A stretch of 49,527 nt of DNA. It comes from CAYJPA01 sp964371945 (GTDB taxonomy: Bacteria > Chloroflexota > Chloroflexia > Thermomicrobiales > UBA6265). The notes under the pieces are model-generated. The model was not told the DNA's origin. It saw only the letters and a list, made by a program, of their open reading frames with translations, and did no database searches. Position 1 is the stretch's first letter; each line of letters begins with the position of its first letter. The stretch spans positions 1-49,527 of the forward strand of contig CAYJPA010000042.1 in assembly GCA_964371945.1 (NCBI GenBank), read 5' to 3'. The position numbers were made by a program, and so were the translations under genes. Positions 39,388 to 47,481 of the stretch are shown here, piece by piece.

Positions 39388-40962
39388 ATGGAGAATCAAC
39401 CTCCGTCTACGACCGCAAACGCTTGGCTCAATCGCCGACCGGCGACGACTGACGAGCGCGATTCCGAAATCACCAAACTCAAAGAGAAGCTCGGTTTTTA
39501 CGAGTCGTTTGACCAAATCATTCAAGACAATGTGGCGCGAGCCGGCGAGCTGCTGCGTCACGCGGCGACCATGCGAGAAAACGCCGAGGAGTCGCTGGCG
39601 GTCGCCAAACAAGAGCTGGAAGTGAGCCGGGTTGCCGAGCGTCAGGATTTTCGATCGCTGCTTTCCGGACTGCTCGATGACGTCTCCACGATGCAGGTTC
39701 AGATCGAACGCCTGGCCCGCAAGGTCGCCGACGCGCTTGATGATGTGGAGTTGAGCCTACCGACGAGCGTCGACGTCGATCGTCTTCCGTCAGATTTGCC
39801 TGCACCAATTCCGGCGATTGCCGCCGACACCGGCAGTGAGCCATGGAGCTCACTGACCCTGGATCCCACTCCAGATGAGATCGGTCCCGCCGTAACGCTG
39901 GACACCGAGGCCGCGGCAATGGGAACCGCGGCAAGCGCGATGGCCGACGAGCCGTTCGAGATCGAAGCCGACATCGCGGCCGCTGAAGCGACCGAATTGA
40001 ATGAAACGGCCGAGTATCTTGCGGTTGAATCGGTTGCGAGCCAAGAAGAAACATCTGAATCTGTTGCCGCCGAGCCTGAATTGGATTCGGTTGCGAGCCA
40101 AGAAGAAACATCTGAATCTGTTGCCGCCGAGCCTGAATTGGATGATGAAGGCAGCGAGATCGAGACTCCCACCGGCTCAATCAAAGCGGCTGATGCCGGC
40201 TGGCTCGAAGCGATCCGGGCCGAACAAGGGCCGGTCTTATCCGACGTCGAGTCGCCGGAATCAGGGGAAGAATCGATCGTGGACGGCGCCGCGCTCGACG
40301 ATACAGCTCGACCTGAATCGTATGAATCGGACGCTATCGCGGCTGAAGCCGCCGGCGCGGACGAACCCGCGGCAGAGCTGGACGAAGCTCAAGAAGACGA
40401 GCTCTTGAAAGAGGACGCGTCAGCGCCAGCCGACATCGTCGCATCATCCGAATCGGTGCCAGCATTCGAAAGCGCGTTGCCGGATGCCGAAGTTCAGGCT
40501 GAGCCGTCACCTGAGATGGCCGCCGCGCCGAAGGAGCCAGTTGATGAGCCGATTGCCTCGGCGGTCGAGCCACCAGTCTCCCGAGCCGGCATCCGTCCGT
40601 TCCCGTCCGGCGGTCTCGGCTCGACCCTGCCGCGTCCGGGAACCGGAGAACTGAGAAACCAAGAGCCTGCCCGCTCCACGCCATTAACGATGGTGGCCCT
40701 GGGAACGCGCGGAGTCGCCACCGTGGTGCTGGTCCATGGCGTGCCGCGGGCGACGACAGCGCTTTCGCTCAAGCGCTTCCTCGAGAGTCTCCCGCATGTG
40801 GCCTCGGTTGAGCCGCGAGAATATGCTGAAGGTGTTTTGCGCCTGCATGTGACTGCTCAGCGGCCTGTACTGATCGACGATCTGCGCGGATGGTCCGACG
40901 GTGCTGGGTTCGAACCGGTGCACTTGCGCGAAGACCTCGTCGAGGTGCGCCTGCCCCACTGA
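39388..40962 (+). CDS. Acidic coiled-coil protein with C-terminal alpha/beta domain, unknown function
   Basis: 524 residues in three parts. Residues 25-130 form a coiled coil (DSEITKLKEKLGFYESFDQIIQDNVARAGELL..., QIERLARKVADALDD). Residues 140-400 are low-complexity and very acidic (Glu, Asp, Ala, Ser), with one 19-residue unit duplicated exactly (VASQEETSESVAAEPELDS). The last 95 residues (TMVALGTRGVATVVLVHGVPRATTALSLKRFLESLPHVASVEPREYAEGVLRLHV) look like a ferredoxin-fold (ACT/HMA-like) domain lacking metal cysteines. No signal peptide or membrane helix, so cytosolic. I recognise no family. GAGGTGA 7 nt before the ATG fixes the start. It is divergent from metH and followed by the M20 peptidase. 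Confidence 0.85.
   Translation: MENQPPSTTANAWLNRRPATTDERDSEITKLKEKLGFYESFDQIIQDNVARAGELLRHAATMRENAEESLAVAKQELEVSRVAERQDFRSLLSGLLDDVSTMQVQIERLARKVADALDDVELSLPTSVDVDRLPSDLPAPIPAIAADTGSEPWSSLTLDPTPDEIGPAVTLDTEAAAMGTAASAMADEPFEIEADIAAAEATELNETAEYLAVESVASQEETSESVAAEPELDSVASQEETSESVAAEPELDDEGSEIETPTGSIKAADAGWLEAIRAEQGPVLSDVESPESGEESIVDGAALDDTARPESYESDAIAAEAAGADEPAAELDEAQEDELLKEDASAPADIVASSESVPAFESALPDAEVQAEPSPEMAAAPKEPVDEPIASAVEPPVSRAGIRPFPSGGLGSTLPRPGTGELRNQEPARSTPLTMVALGTRGVATVVLVHGVPRATTALSLKRFLESLPHVASVEPREYAEGVLRLHVTAQRPVLIDDLRGWSDGAGFEPVHLREDLVEVRLPH
40030..40143 (+). repeat. Two exact 57-bp tandem repeats in the acidic gene
   Basis: Bases 40030-40086 and 40087-40143 are identical over all 57 positions, including third codon bases. 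In-frame copies encode 19 residues each. Complete identity means a recent duplication by slippage or unequal crossover. Confidence 0.95.
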
Positions 40963-41126
40963 CTGCGCGACTCGTCGCTCGATCACGAAGTCCATGAATA
41001 TATGCGAGATCTGGGGAATTCCAAAGGGCATAATCTACGCCGTGGCGTCCAACGTGGCGTCGCGATGATCCGGTCATTGGGACCGGTTTCGACTGTTGGC
41101 AACCGATTGTTGCGAAGGAGAGCCGC

Positions 41127-42503
41127 ATGAGTTCGGGCCGTCCCTGGGATAGCTATCTCGCAGAGCATCACGATGAGCACTTTGCCGAGCTTGTCGAACT
41201 CCTGAAGATTCCGAGCATCAGCACTTCTCCGGAACATAAGGGCGACATGATCGAGGCCGCGGACTGGGTCGCCGCGCGTTTATCGGCCGCTGGAGTGCCC
41301 GAGGTCGAGATTCTGCCGACTGCCGGTCATCCCAACGTACTTGGGAAGTGGCATGCCGCTTCCGGAAAGCCCACCGTACTCGTCTATGGCCATTTCGATG
41401 TGCAGCCGGTCGATCCGCTGAATCTGTGGGAATCCGAACCTTTCGATCCACAAATACGTGACGGCCTGATGTACGCCCGCGGCATCGCGGACATGAAGAC
41501 CAATCTCTTGACGCTGATTCAGGCGGTCGAAGCGCTCGCGAAGACCACGGGCCAGCCTCCGGTCAATCTCACCTTTTTGTTTGAGGGTGAGGAGGAGATC
41601 GGCAGCCCGAATCTGCCCGGCATCGTAATCGCTGAGCGCGAACGTCTCAAGTGCGATGTCGCGCTCTCCGCCGACGGCGGCATGGAGAGCTCCGAACAGC
41701 CGGCGCTATTGGTCGGTTTGAAGGGCATCTGCGCGATGCAGATCGATCTTCGCACGGCCTCCAGCGATCTCCATTCCGGCATGTACGGCGCCGCGGTGCC
41801 AAACGCGGTGCAGATGCTCGTCCAACTCGCGGACACGTTCCACACCGACGATGGCCGGGTCGCGGTCGATGGGTTTTACGATACCGTGCGGGATCTGACG
41901 TCGCAGGAGCGAACTGAGTTTGCGGAGATTCCGTTCGACGAGGAGCAATTTAAGGCGGAGGCGGGCGTTTCGACGCTCTGGGGCGAAGAAGCCTATACGG
42001 TCACGGAACGGAGTTGGGCGCGTCCCACCCTCGACATGAACGGCATCTGGGGGGGATTCCAGGGCATCGGCACCAAAACCGTGACGCCGGCCGAGGCGCA
42101 CCTCAAGATCACCTGCCGGCTGGTCGTCGACCAGGAACCGGCGGAGATCGTCAAGCTCGTTCAGGCGCACGTGGTGAAATACTGTCCACCGGGCGTGACA
42201 GCGAACGTGGTTGTCCAGGAAATGGGCTCAGGGCCATATGCGATCAGGCGCGACAATCCGACATTGCAGGTCGCGGGCCGGGTCATGGAAGAAATTTACG
42301 GACGGAAACCATGGGTCGTGCGCTCCGGCGGCTCTGTTCCAATCACGCGGGTCTTCTTGCGAGAGCTCGGCGTGGAGACGGTCACGATCGGTTTCGGCCT
42401 CCCAGGCAGTCACATACATGCGCCGAACGAATGGTTCAAAGTAAGCGACTTCGATCGCGCGCGCGAAGTCTACGCAGCGTTCTTTGCGGCATTGGGCGCC
42501 TGA
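41127..42503 (+). CDS. M20-family metallopeptidase (dipeptidase-like)
   Basis: 458 residues, dinuclear zinc peptidase. VLVYGHFDVQPVDPLNLW contains the first His/Asp metal ligands, YARGIADMKTNLLTLIQA the bridging Asp, FLFEGEEEIGSPNLPG the Glu-Glu pair and SADGG the next ligand. HIHAPNEWFKVSDF carries the final His. A dimerisation (lid) domain lies between, from about residue 195. It is close to dipeptidases of the CNDP/DapE-related M20 group that cleave dipeptides in the cytosol. Substrate unknown. AAGGAG lies 7 nt before the ATG. A perfect terminator follows, so it is probably monocistronic. Confidence 0.95.
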   Translation: MSSGRPWDSYLAEHHDEHFAELVELLKIPSISTSPEHKGDMIEAADWVAARLSAAGVPEVEILPTAGHPNVLGKWHAASGKPTVLVYGHFDVQPVDPLNLWESEPFDPQIRDGLMYARGIADMKTNLLTLIQAVEALAKTTGQPPVNLTFLFEGEEEIGSPNLPGIVIAERERLKCDVALSADGGMESSEQPALLVGLKGICAMQIDLRTASSDLHSGMYGAAVPNAVQMLVQLADTFHTDDGRVAVDGFYDTVRDLTSQERTEFAEIPFDEEQFKAEAGVSTLWGEEAYTVTERSWARPTLDMNGIWGGFQGIGTKTVTPAEAHLKITCRLVVDQEPAEIVKLVQAHVVKYCPPGVTANVVVQEMGSGPYAIRRDNPTLQVAGRVMEEIYGRKPWVVRSGGSVPITRVFLRELGVETVTIGFGLPGSHIHAPNEWFKVSDFDRAREVYAAFFAALGA

Positions 42504-42521
42504 TTCCGCGACGGAGCATGC

Positions 42522-42570
42522 CAAAGGACCCGATTGGACACAGTGAATCCGAACGGGTCCTTTGTGTTTG
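42522..42570 (+). terminator. Terminator of the M20 peptidase gene
   Basis: CAAAGGACCCG (42522-42532) pairs exactly with CGGGTCCTTTG (42554-42564) around a 21-base loop that can itself pair GGA/TCC. TGTTTG follows. It lies 18 bp after the stop codon. Confidence 0.8.
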
Positions 42571-42844
42571 GCACGAGTCGAGATTCGCATTCAAGTGAGC
42601 GATCCAGCGCCGCCGATACTTGTCCCGACCCGCATGACCCAGCGGTCGCGGAGATCTGACCGATTGGGCCACCCCGATCCTCCCCCTTACTAAGGACCCA
42701 ATGTCCCGTTTGCCCCGTGGCCTATGGTCGATAGATTTCGAGGGCTAACCGGTAGACACTGTGTATGGGTCCATTATTCGTACTGCTCATGCCATGTGTA
42801 CCGCACATCCAATGACCCGGCTAAGCAACAGGGGGACATTCGCA
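42571..42844. other. Upstream region of the first CAP-domain gene
   Basis: Together with the terminator this is about 340 bp without a gene. I see no riboswitch core for cyclic dinucleotides. Small dyad ATGTG-TACCG-CACAT (about 42795-42809) is the only structure noted. GGGGGA stands about 8 nt before the CAP-domain ATG at 42845. Confidence 0.45.
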
Positions 42845-43819
42845 ATGCGATTGAAAACTTCGATTGGCAGTTTACTGATCGCGTTCGGACTTATCGGATC
42901 GACGATGGCGCCGGTTGTAGCCGCGCCTTTCGCCGGATCGAATTCGTTCGACTCGTCGTTCACCACAGCCTCGACGTGGAAGCCTGAGAGCGTCGAATGT
43001 GAGTTTCTCGGGCTGATCAACGACTACCGCAAGATCAACGGCCTCGGCACTTTGACCATGTCGCTCACGCTTGGCGCCGCCGCGGAGCACCACTCGATCG
43101 ACATGGCGGAGAACAATGTCTTCAGTCATACGTTCTCTGACGGCACAACCTGGTCGCAAAACATCGCGAACCACGGGTACCCGTCCGACACCTCTCGAGC
43201 TGAGAACATCGCGGCCGGCCGTCCGAGCGCGAGTGAAGTCTTCACCCAGTGGAAGAACTCCTCCGGGCACAACGCGAACATGTTGAGCTCGAAATTCAAT
43301 GCGATCGGAATCGGCCGCTACCAGCTCAACGGTTCGAAGTACACCTCGTACTGGACGAATACGTTCGGCAGCCGGGTTGATCAGTCATACACATGCTCAG
43401 GTCAGTCAACCGGCGGCGGAGAGCCGGCCGGTTCGCAGCTCGGAATAACCGGCGGCGGTCGGACCTCATCGTCAACTGACTCGCGACTCGCGTATGACGG
43501 CAAGACCTCGACATCGTGGTACACGACCGCCACCAAGCCGCCAACCGCGGCATACGTCTATTTCGATCTCGGCGCATCGAAGTCGATTGCCCAGATCAAG
43601 TGGTACTTCTCCAAGAGCGGTTCCGCGGATTCCTACCAGATTCAGGTTTCGAACGATAAAAGGACCTGGACAAAGGTAACAACCAAGAGCAATACGAAGG
43701 CGGGAGCGTGGCAGACGTTGAAACTCTCGAAGAAGGCCCGATACGTTCGCTTCTACTTCAACAATCCGAACAAGGACAAGGTGCTCGGTTACCTTGGGGA
43801 AGTGAAGATCTTCTCCTAA
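42845..43819 (+). CDS. Secreted CAP-domain protein with C-terminal discoidin (F5/8C) domain, copy 1
   Basis: About 324 residues. Signal peptide (SIGSLLIAFGLIGSTMAPVVAA). CAP (SCP/PR-1) domain, about residues 45-185: FLGLINDYRKINGLGTLTMSLTLGAAAEHHSIDMAENNVFSHT, SRAENIAAG, SSGHNANMLSSKFNAIGIGRY, with the paired histidines and Glu of the family cleft. A Ser/Gly linker then leads to a discoidin-type carbohydrate-binding domain (AYDGKTSTSWYTT..., YFDLGASKSIAQIKWYFSKSGSADSYQIQVSNDKRTW, ARYVRFYFNN). It is probably exported to bind surface glycans. GGGGGA before ATG 42845 fixes the start. Copy 2 lies next on the same strand. Confidence 0.93.
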   Translation: MRLKTSIGSLLIAFGLIGSTMAPVVAAPFAGSNSFDSSFTTASTWKPESVECEFLGLINDYRKINGLGTLTMSLTLGAAAEHHSIDMAENNVFSHTFSDGTTWSQNIANHGYPSDTSRAENIAAGRPSASEVFTQWKNSSGHNANMLSSKFNAIGIGRYQLNGSKYTSYWTNTFGSRVDQSYTCSGQSTGGGEPAGSQLGITGGGRTSSSTDSRLAYDGKTSTSWYTTATKPPTAAYVYFDLGASKSIAQIKWYFSKSGSADSYQIQVSNDKRTWTKVTTKSNTKAGAWQTLKLSKKARYVRFYFNNPNKDKVLGYLGEVKIFS

Positions 43820-43846
43820 TCTGGAGGAGATCGGAATAGATTGAGC

Positions 43847-43886
43847 AGAAGACCGAACGGGATCTCACCGCGCTCGGTCTTCTCTT
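43847..43886 (+). terminator. Terminator between the CAP-domain genes
   Basis: AGAAGACCGA (43847-43856) and TCGGTCTTCT (43874-43883) form a perfect stem with a 17-base loop. CTTT follows. It lies 28 bp after the first CAP gene, so the second copy needs its own promoter: TTGACA at 43913 with CATGCT 17 bp on is a candidate. Confidence 0.7.
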
Positions 43887-43984
43887 TGCCACGAATGGGC
43901 TAACGCCCGGCATTGACAACTGATGCCTCTGTTCTCATGCTAACAACGAGCGGTCCAGATCTGGTTTCAGAGGAGTCAGGAATC

Positions 43985-44986
43985 GTGCGTCGAATTGCTG
44001 CAATCATCGCGTTACTGTCGGTCCTTGCGGCGCCGCATGTCGCACTCGCTTCGCCTAATGGCAAGACACCGTCAGTCACGCGGACATACGCCAACGGCCA
44101 GGCATACTGCGCTGACAGCGAAGAGCTCGAGCTGCTGGTGGAGATTAATGAATACCGGACTGCAAACGGGCTCACCCCTCTTAAGCTGAGTACAACGCTT
44201 GGAGCCGCCGCTGAACATCATTCCGAGAGCATGGCATCGTTCAACTACTTCGATCCAAGCCACGATCTGCACTTCGAAGGACCCAATCAGGACGAAACCG
44301 TCTCCTGGCAACAAAACATCGCCAACTTCGGCTATCCAGACAATACGCATACCAGTCGCGCGGAGAATCTAGCGGCAGGTTACGAACGGGCCGCGGAGAC
44401 TCTTGCGCAGTGGCAGAGCTCGCCGTCGCATGACGAGCATTTGCTCAGCCCGAAGTTCCAGGCGATCGGCATCGGACGGGCATTCAATCCGGAATCTGGG
44501 TATCGCTGGTACTGGACGGTTACATTCGGCAGCCTGGTTGATTCACAAGCCAGTGCGTGTGTGGAGAGCGCAGGAGTAGAGGGCTCTCCCGCTCCGGGCT
44601 CCCAACTCTCGATCATGCGTAGCGGCCGGAACGGATCTTCGACAGATTCCTCCGCCGTCTACGATGGCGACGAGGCGACAATCTGGTACACAACAAAGGC
44701 CCGTACGCCTTCCAACGGTTATGTCTGGATCGATTTCGGCGGTGTGAGAACCGTTTCACGCATCGAATACCTCTTCTCCAATTCTGGCTCCGCAGATTCG
44801 TTCGAGATTCAAATCTCGAACGACAAGAAGCAGTGGATTACCATCGCATCACTTGAAAACCCGGATGCCGGCAAATGGCTGACACTGGAGTGGTCCGGCG
44901 AAGCACGTTACCTTCGCTTCTACTTCACGAATCCAAATGGCGATCCCGTTCTCGGCAATCTGGCGGAAGTCCGCGCGTTCGCCTAA
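43985..44986 (+). CDS. Secreted CAP-domain protein with C-terminal discoidin domain, copy 2
   Basis: About 333 residues, paralogous to the gene at 42845 throughout: LLVEINEYRTANGLTPLKLSTTLGAAAEHHSESMASFNYFDPSH, SRAENLAAGYERAAETLAQWQSSPSHDEHLLSPKFQAIGIGRAF, and the discoidin part VYDGDEATIWYTTKARTPSNGYVWIDFGGVRTVSRIEYLFSNSGSADSFEIQISNDKKQW. The two have diverged clearly outside the cores. N terminus is a signal peptide. GTG at 43985 has GGAG 9 nt upstream; an earlier TTG coincides with the putative -35. It lies 59 bp before the response-regulator gene and may be read with it, hinting that the regulator serves surface functions. Confidence 0.92.
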   Translation: MRRIAAIIALLSVLAAPHVALASPNGKTPSVTRTYANGQAYCADSEELELLVEINEYRTANGLTPLKLSTTLGAAAEHHSESMASFNYFDPSHDLHFEGPNQDETVSWQQNIANFGYPDNTHTSRAENLAAGYERAAETLAQWQSSPSHDEHLLSPKFQAIGIGRAFNPESGYRWYWTVTFGSLVDSQASACVESAGVEGSPAPGSQLSIMRSGRNGSSTDSSAVYDGDEATIWYTTKARTPSNGYVWIDFGGVRTVSRIEYLFSNSGSADSFEIQISNDKKQWITIASLENPDAGKWLTLEWSGEARYLRFYFTNPNGDPVLGNLAEVRAFA

Positions 44987-45045
44987 TCGACGAAGCCGGG
45001 CATAATACGCACGTCGCCGCCTGCCGCATTCCGGGAGCTTCGGCC

Positions 45046-45744
45046 ATGGCCCGTATCATGATCGTCGAGGATGACCGCTCGATCGCTGAACTGGTCGGTA
45101 TCTACCTGCGCAAGGAGGGCCACGTTGTCGAGATCGTCGGAAACGGCTCTCAAGCGCTCCATGTGTATGAGTCCGCGACTGCAAAACCCGACTTGATTGT
45201 GCTCGATCTGATGCTGCCTGGGCTCGACGGGCGAGGTGTCGCGAGGAGAATCCGCACGCTCGGCGAAACGCCGATCGTAATGCTGACCGCGCTCGACGAC
45301 GATCGGGACAAGATCGAAGGACTCGATCTCGGCGCCGACGATTACCTGACAAAGCCCTTCAATCCTGAAGAGCTCCTCGCCAGAGTGCGCGCAATTCTTC
45401 GCCGCGCGGCACGCGCCGGTGATGCTCAGAATGCGTCCCAATCGACCGTGACGTTCGGCCACGTGCGAATCGACCTCGATGCGCGTCGGGTGCATATTGG
45501 TGAGGCTGAACTGCCGCTCCGAACCAAGGAGTTCGATCTGCTCGCGGCACTTGTCGAACACCACGATGTCGTCCTCTCCCGAGATCAACTGCTCGACCGC
45601 GTTTGGGGCGGAGAATTCGACGGCGACACGAGAACCGTTGACGTGCATGTTTCGCGGCTCCGTGAACGACTGACTACCGGAGGGGCCAATCTTTCGATCG
45701 AAACCGTTCGCTCGGTCGGCTACCGAATCGAGATTCGTGACTAG
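45046..45744 (+). CDS. OmpR/PhoB-type response regulator
   Basis: 232 residues. Receiver: IMIVEDDRSIAELVG with the acidic pair, IVLDLMLPGLDG with phospho-acceptor Asp54, MLTALDD, and YLTKPFNPEELLARV with the conserved Lys. The winged-helix DNA-binding domain: VRIDLDARRVHIGEAELPLRTKEFDLLAALVEHHDVVLSRDQLLDRVWG... RTVDVHVSRLRERL, ending RSVGYRIE. GGGAG, 8 nt before ATG 45046, fixes the start; an upstream in-frame extension overlaps the CAP gene. It is followed by its probable kinase. Direct repeats GTTACA-N5-GTTRCA stand upstream of the kinase and of the gene at 47482. OmpR-type regulators bind this 11-bp period. Confidence 0.97.
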   Translation: MARIMIVEDDRSIAELVGIYLRKEGHVVEIVGNGSQALHVYESATAKPDLIVLDLMLPGLDGRGVARRIRTLGETPIVMLTALDDDRDKIEGLDLGADDYLTKPFNPEELLARVRAILRRAARAGDAQNASQSTVTFGHVRIDLDARRVHIGEAELPLRTKEFDLLAALVEHHDVVLSRDQLLDRVWGGEFDGDTRTVDVHVSRLRERLTTGGANLSIETVRSVGYRIEIRD

Positions 45745-45763
45745 ATCGCCGTCATCGGTTCGC

Positions 45764-45795
45764 GTTACACGGCTGTTACACCGGCCGGTCACAAT
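45764..45795 (+). promoter_or_regulatory. Response-regulator box and -10 before the kinase gene
   Basis: GTTACA (45764-45769) and GTTACA (45775-45780) start 11 bp apart. Nine bases later CACAAT (45790-45795) matches the -10 at four positions. There is no -35 hexamer, which is typical of activator-dependent promoters. The same spacing recurs at 47388-47419. Confidence 0.65.
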
Positions 45796-45837
45796 GAGCT
45801 GTTGGTTCGCTCCCTAGCGCGAGGATCCCGGCAACAC

Positions 45838-47355
45838 ATGCTTAGTTCAGCACAGGCCGGACCCCTCCCCAAGCGCAGGTGGCGGGACACGCTCCAGGGG
45901 CGCCTCATTGCGTCCCATGTGCTGGTCATCCTCCTCGCACTTGGGCTGGTCGTCGCAAGCAGCGCGGTCTTCCTCAGACGTTACGAGCGGACAGCCGAAG
46001 AGGAACGACTTGCTCAACTTGCCGTGCCGCTTATCGCCGAGGTTAATGTCGCCCGGCTCGGCAACTCCGTCCTCGAAGGCGGGCAAAGGCTACGGGTCGA
46101 CGCGATCGATGCCCAGGCCGATGCAATGGATTTGCGCATCTTGATTCTCGATGTCGACGGAACCGTCCGGTACGACACCTCTGAGGACGAGAATCTCAGA
46201 AAGCAGGCGCTTCCTCAATTCTCGAGCGTGGCGGCCGACGTCGTCGAGCGTGCCCAGAGCTCGAGAAAGCTCCAGTATGAGTTTATTTCGACCTCCAGCG
46301 GCGACGCGTTTGGCGGACAACGGCTCCTCATCGCGGCTGGGCAAACGGGTCAATGGCAGGCGAAACGCGCTCTGGTTCTCATATCGGATTCCAAACGGTT
46401 TCCCCTGATCGGCCTCTTTCTCCCACGGCTCTTTCTCGTAACAGGCATTTCTCTGATTCTGGCCTCAATTCTCGGACTGGTTTTCAGTCGCAGGATTTCG
46501 CTCCCTGTTCAGCGCTTGACCACCGCCGCGGACGCGATGGCGGCCGGAAATCTGGAGCAGCAGGTTGTTGGAACCGGACCAGATGAGATCGGGCGACTTG
46601 TCGGAAGTTTCAACACGATGTCGCGCCAGGTTTCCGCAACTCATCGGAGCCAACGAGAGTTGTTGGCGGATGTGGCGCACGAGTTAAGGACGCCGCTCAC
46701 ATCGGTGCAGGGCTATGCGCAGGCGTTGAAGGACAATGTCATCGACGACTCGGCCGGTCGCGATCAAGCGTTGACCGTCATCGGCCGCGAAGCCGAGCGG
46801 ATGAGCGCCTTAATCGGCCAATTGCTTGATCTCGCCCGGCTCGAATCCGGTCAATCGAAACTTGCATTCAGACCGGTCGCTGTCCCTCACCTTATTGATC
46901 GAGTCATGGAACGCTTCCGCCCTACGGCCGCGCGAAAACGGATCGTCTTCACGGGTTCGGCACCACCAGACCTGCTGATTCACGGCGACGAGAACCGGCT
47001 GGTCCAGCTTCTAAGCAATCTCGTTGGAAATGCGATGCAGCACACGCCGGCCGACGGTTTGGTTTCAGTCAACGCTTGCTCTGTTGACGTCATTGCCGGC
47101 GGCGGCCCCGGCGTGCGGCTCATCGTACATGACACCGGTGAAGGGATCGAACCCGAATTACTGCCTCGAATCTTCGATCGATTTGAACGTGGTCAAAGCA
47201 CGGATGACAGAACGGCGACTGGTTTCGGACTTGGACTCGCGATTGTGCGCAGGCTAACCGACCTCCATCACGGCTCGATCTCGGTGCACAGCGAGCTCGG
47301 CCGCGGCTCAACGTTTACGCTTGACCTCCCATCAATCGGCCGGTTAGACGACTAG
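45838..47355 (+). CDS. Sensor histidine kinase of the local two-component pair
   Basis: About 505 residues. TM1 (LIASHVLVILLALGLVVASSAVFL, about residues 25-48), an extracytoplasmic sensor of about 150 residues with no cysteine, TM2 (LFLVTGISLILASILGLVFS) and HAMP (RISLPVQRLTTAADAMAAGNLEQQV). HisKA: LLADVAHELRTPLTSVQGYAQALKD with phosphorylated His near residue 281. HATPase: N box LVQLLSNLVGNAMQHTP, G1 HDTGEGIEPE, and GFGLGLAIVRRL. ATG 45838 is preferred because the predicted -10 at 45790 puts transcription start near the upstream TTG. It lies after the regulator gene and before the target-like gene at 47482. Confidence 0.96.
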   Translation: MLSSAQAGPLPKRRWRDTLQGRLIASHVLVILLALGLVVASSAVFLRRYERTAEEERLAQLAVPLIAEVNVARLGNSVLEGGQRLRVDAIDAQADAMDLRILILDVDGTVRYDTSEDENLRKQALPQFSSVAADVVERAQSSRKLQYEFISTSSGDAFGGQRLLIAAGQTGQWQAKRALVLISDSKRFPLIGLFLPRLFLVTGISLILASILGLVFSRRISLPVQRLTTAADAMAAGNLEQQVVGTGPDEIGRLVGSFNTMSRQVSATHRSQRELLADVAHELRTPLTSVQGYAQALKDNVIDDSAGRDQALTVIGREAERMSALIGQLLDLARLESGQSKLAFRPVAVPHLIDRVMERFRPTAARKRIVFTGSAPPDLLIHGDENRLVQLLSNLVGNAMQHTPADGLVSVNACSVDVIAGGGPGVRLIVHDTGEGIEPELLPRIFDRFERGQSTDDRTATGFGLGLAIVRRLTDLHHGSISVHSELGRGSTFTLDLPSIGRLDD

Positions 47356-47387
47356 TCGACTGGACCAATCTCCCCCTCACCGTCCGT

Positions 47388-47419
47388 GTTACATCGCTGT
47401 TGCAATTGCGCAATAGGAT
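47388..47419 (+). promoter_or_regulatory. Response-regulator box and -10 before the helical secreted protein
   Basis: GTTACA (47388-47393) and GTTGCA (47399-47404) start 11 bp apart. TAGGAT (47414-47419), four of six in the -10 consensus, begins after nine bases. The geometry is identical to that before the kinase gene, and in both there is no -35 hexamer. Confidence 0.65.
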
Positions 47420-47481
47420 CGAGTTGTGAGGAACATGGCCGCCGGCAGTCTCACCCGGCATAGCGAAACAGGAGTACGCAA

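Noticed and set aside
45764..45793. Third response-regulator half-site (GTCACA at 45788)
   Set aside because: It starts 13 bp after the second half-site, not 11, and differs in sequence, so I do not count it.
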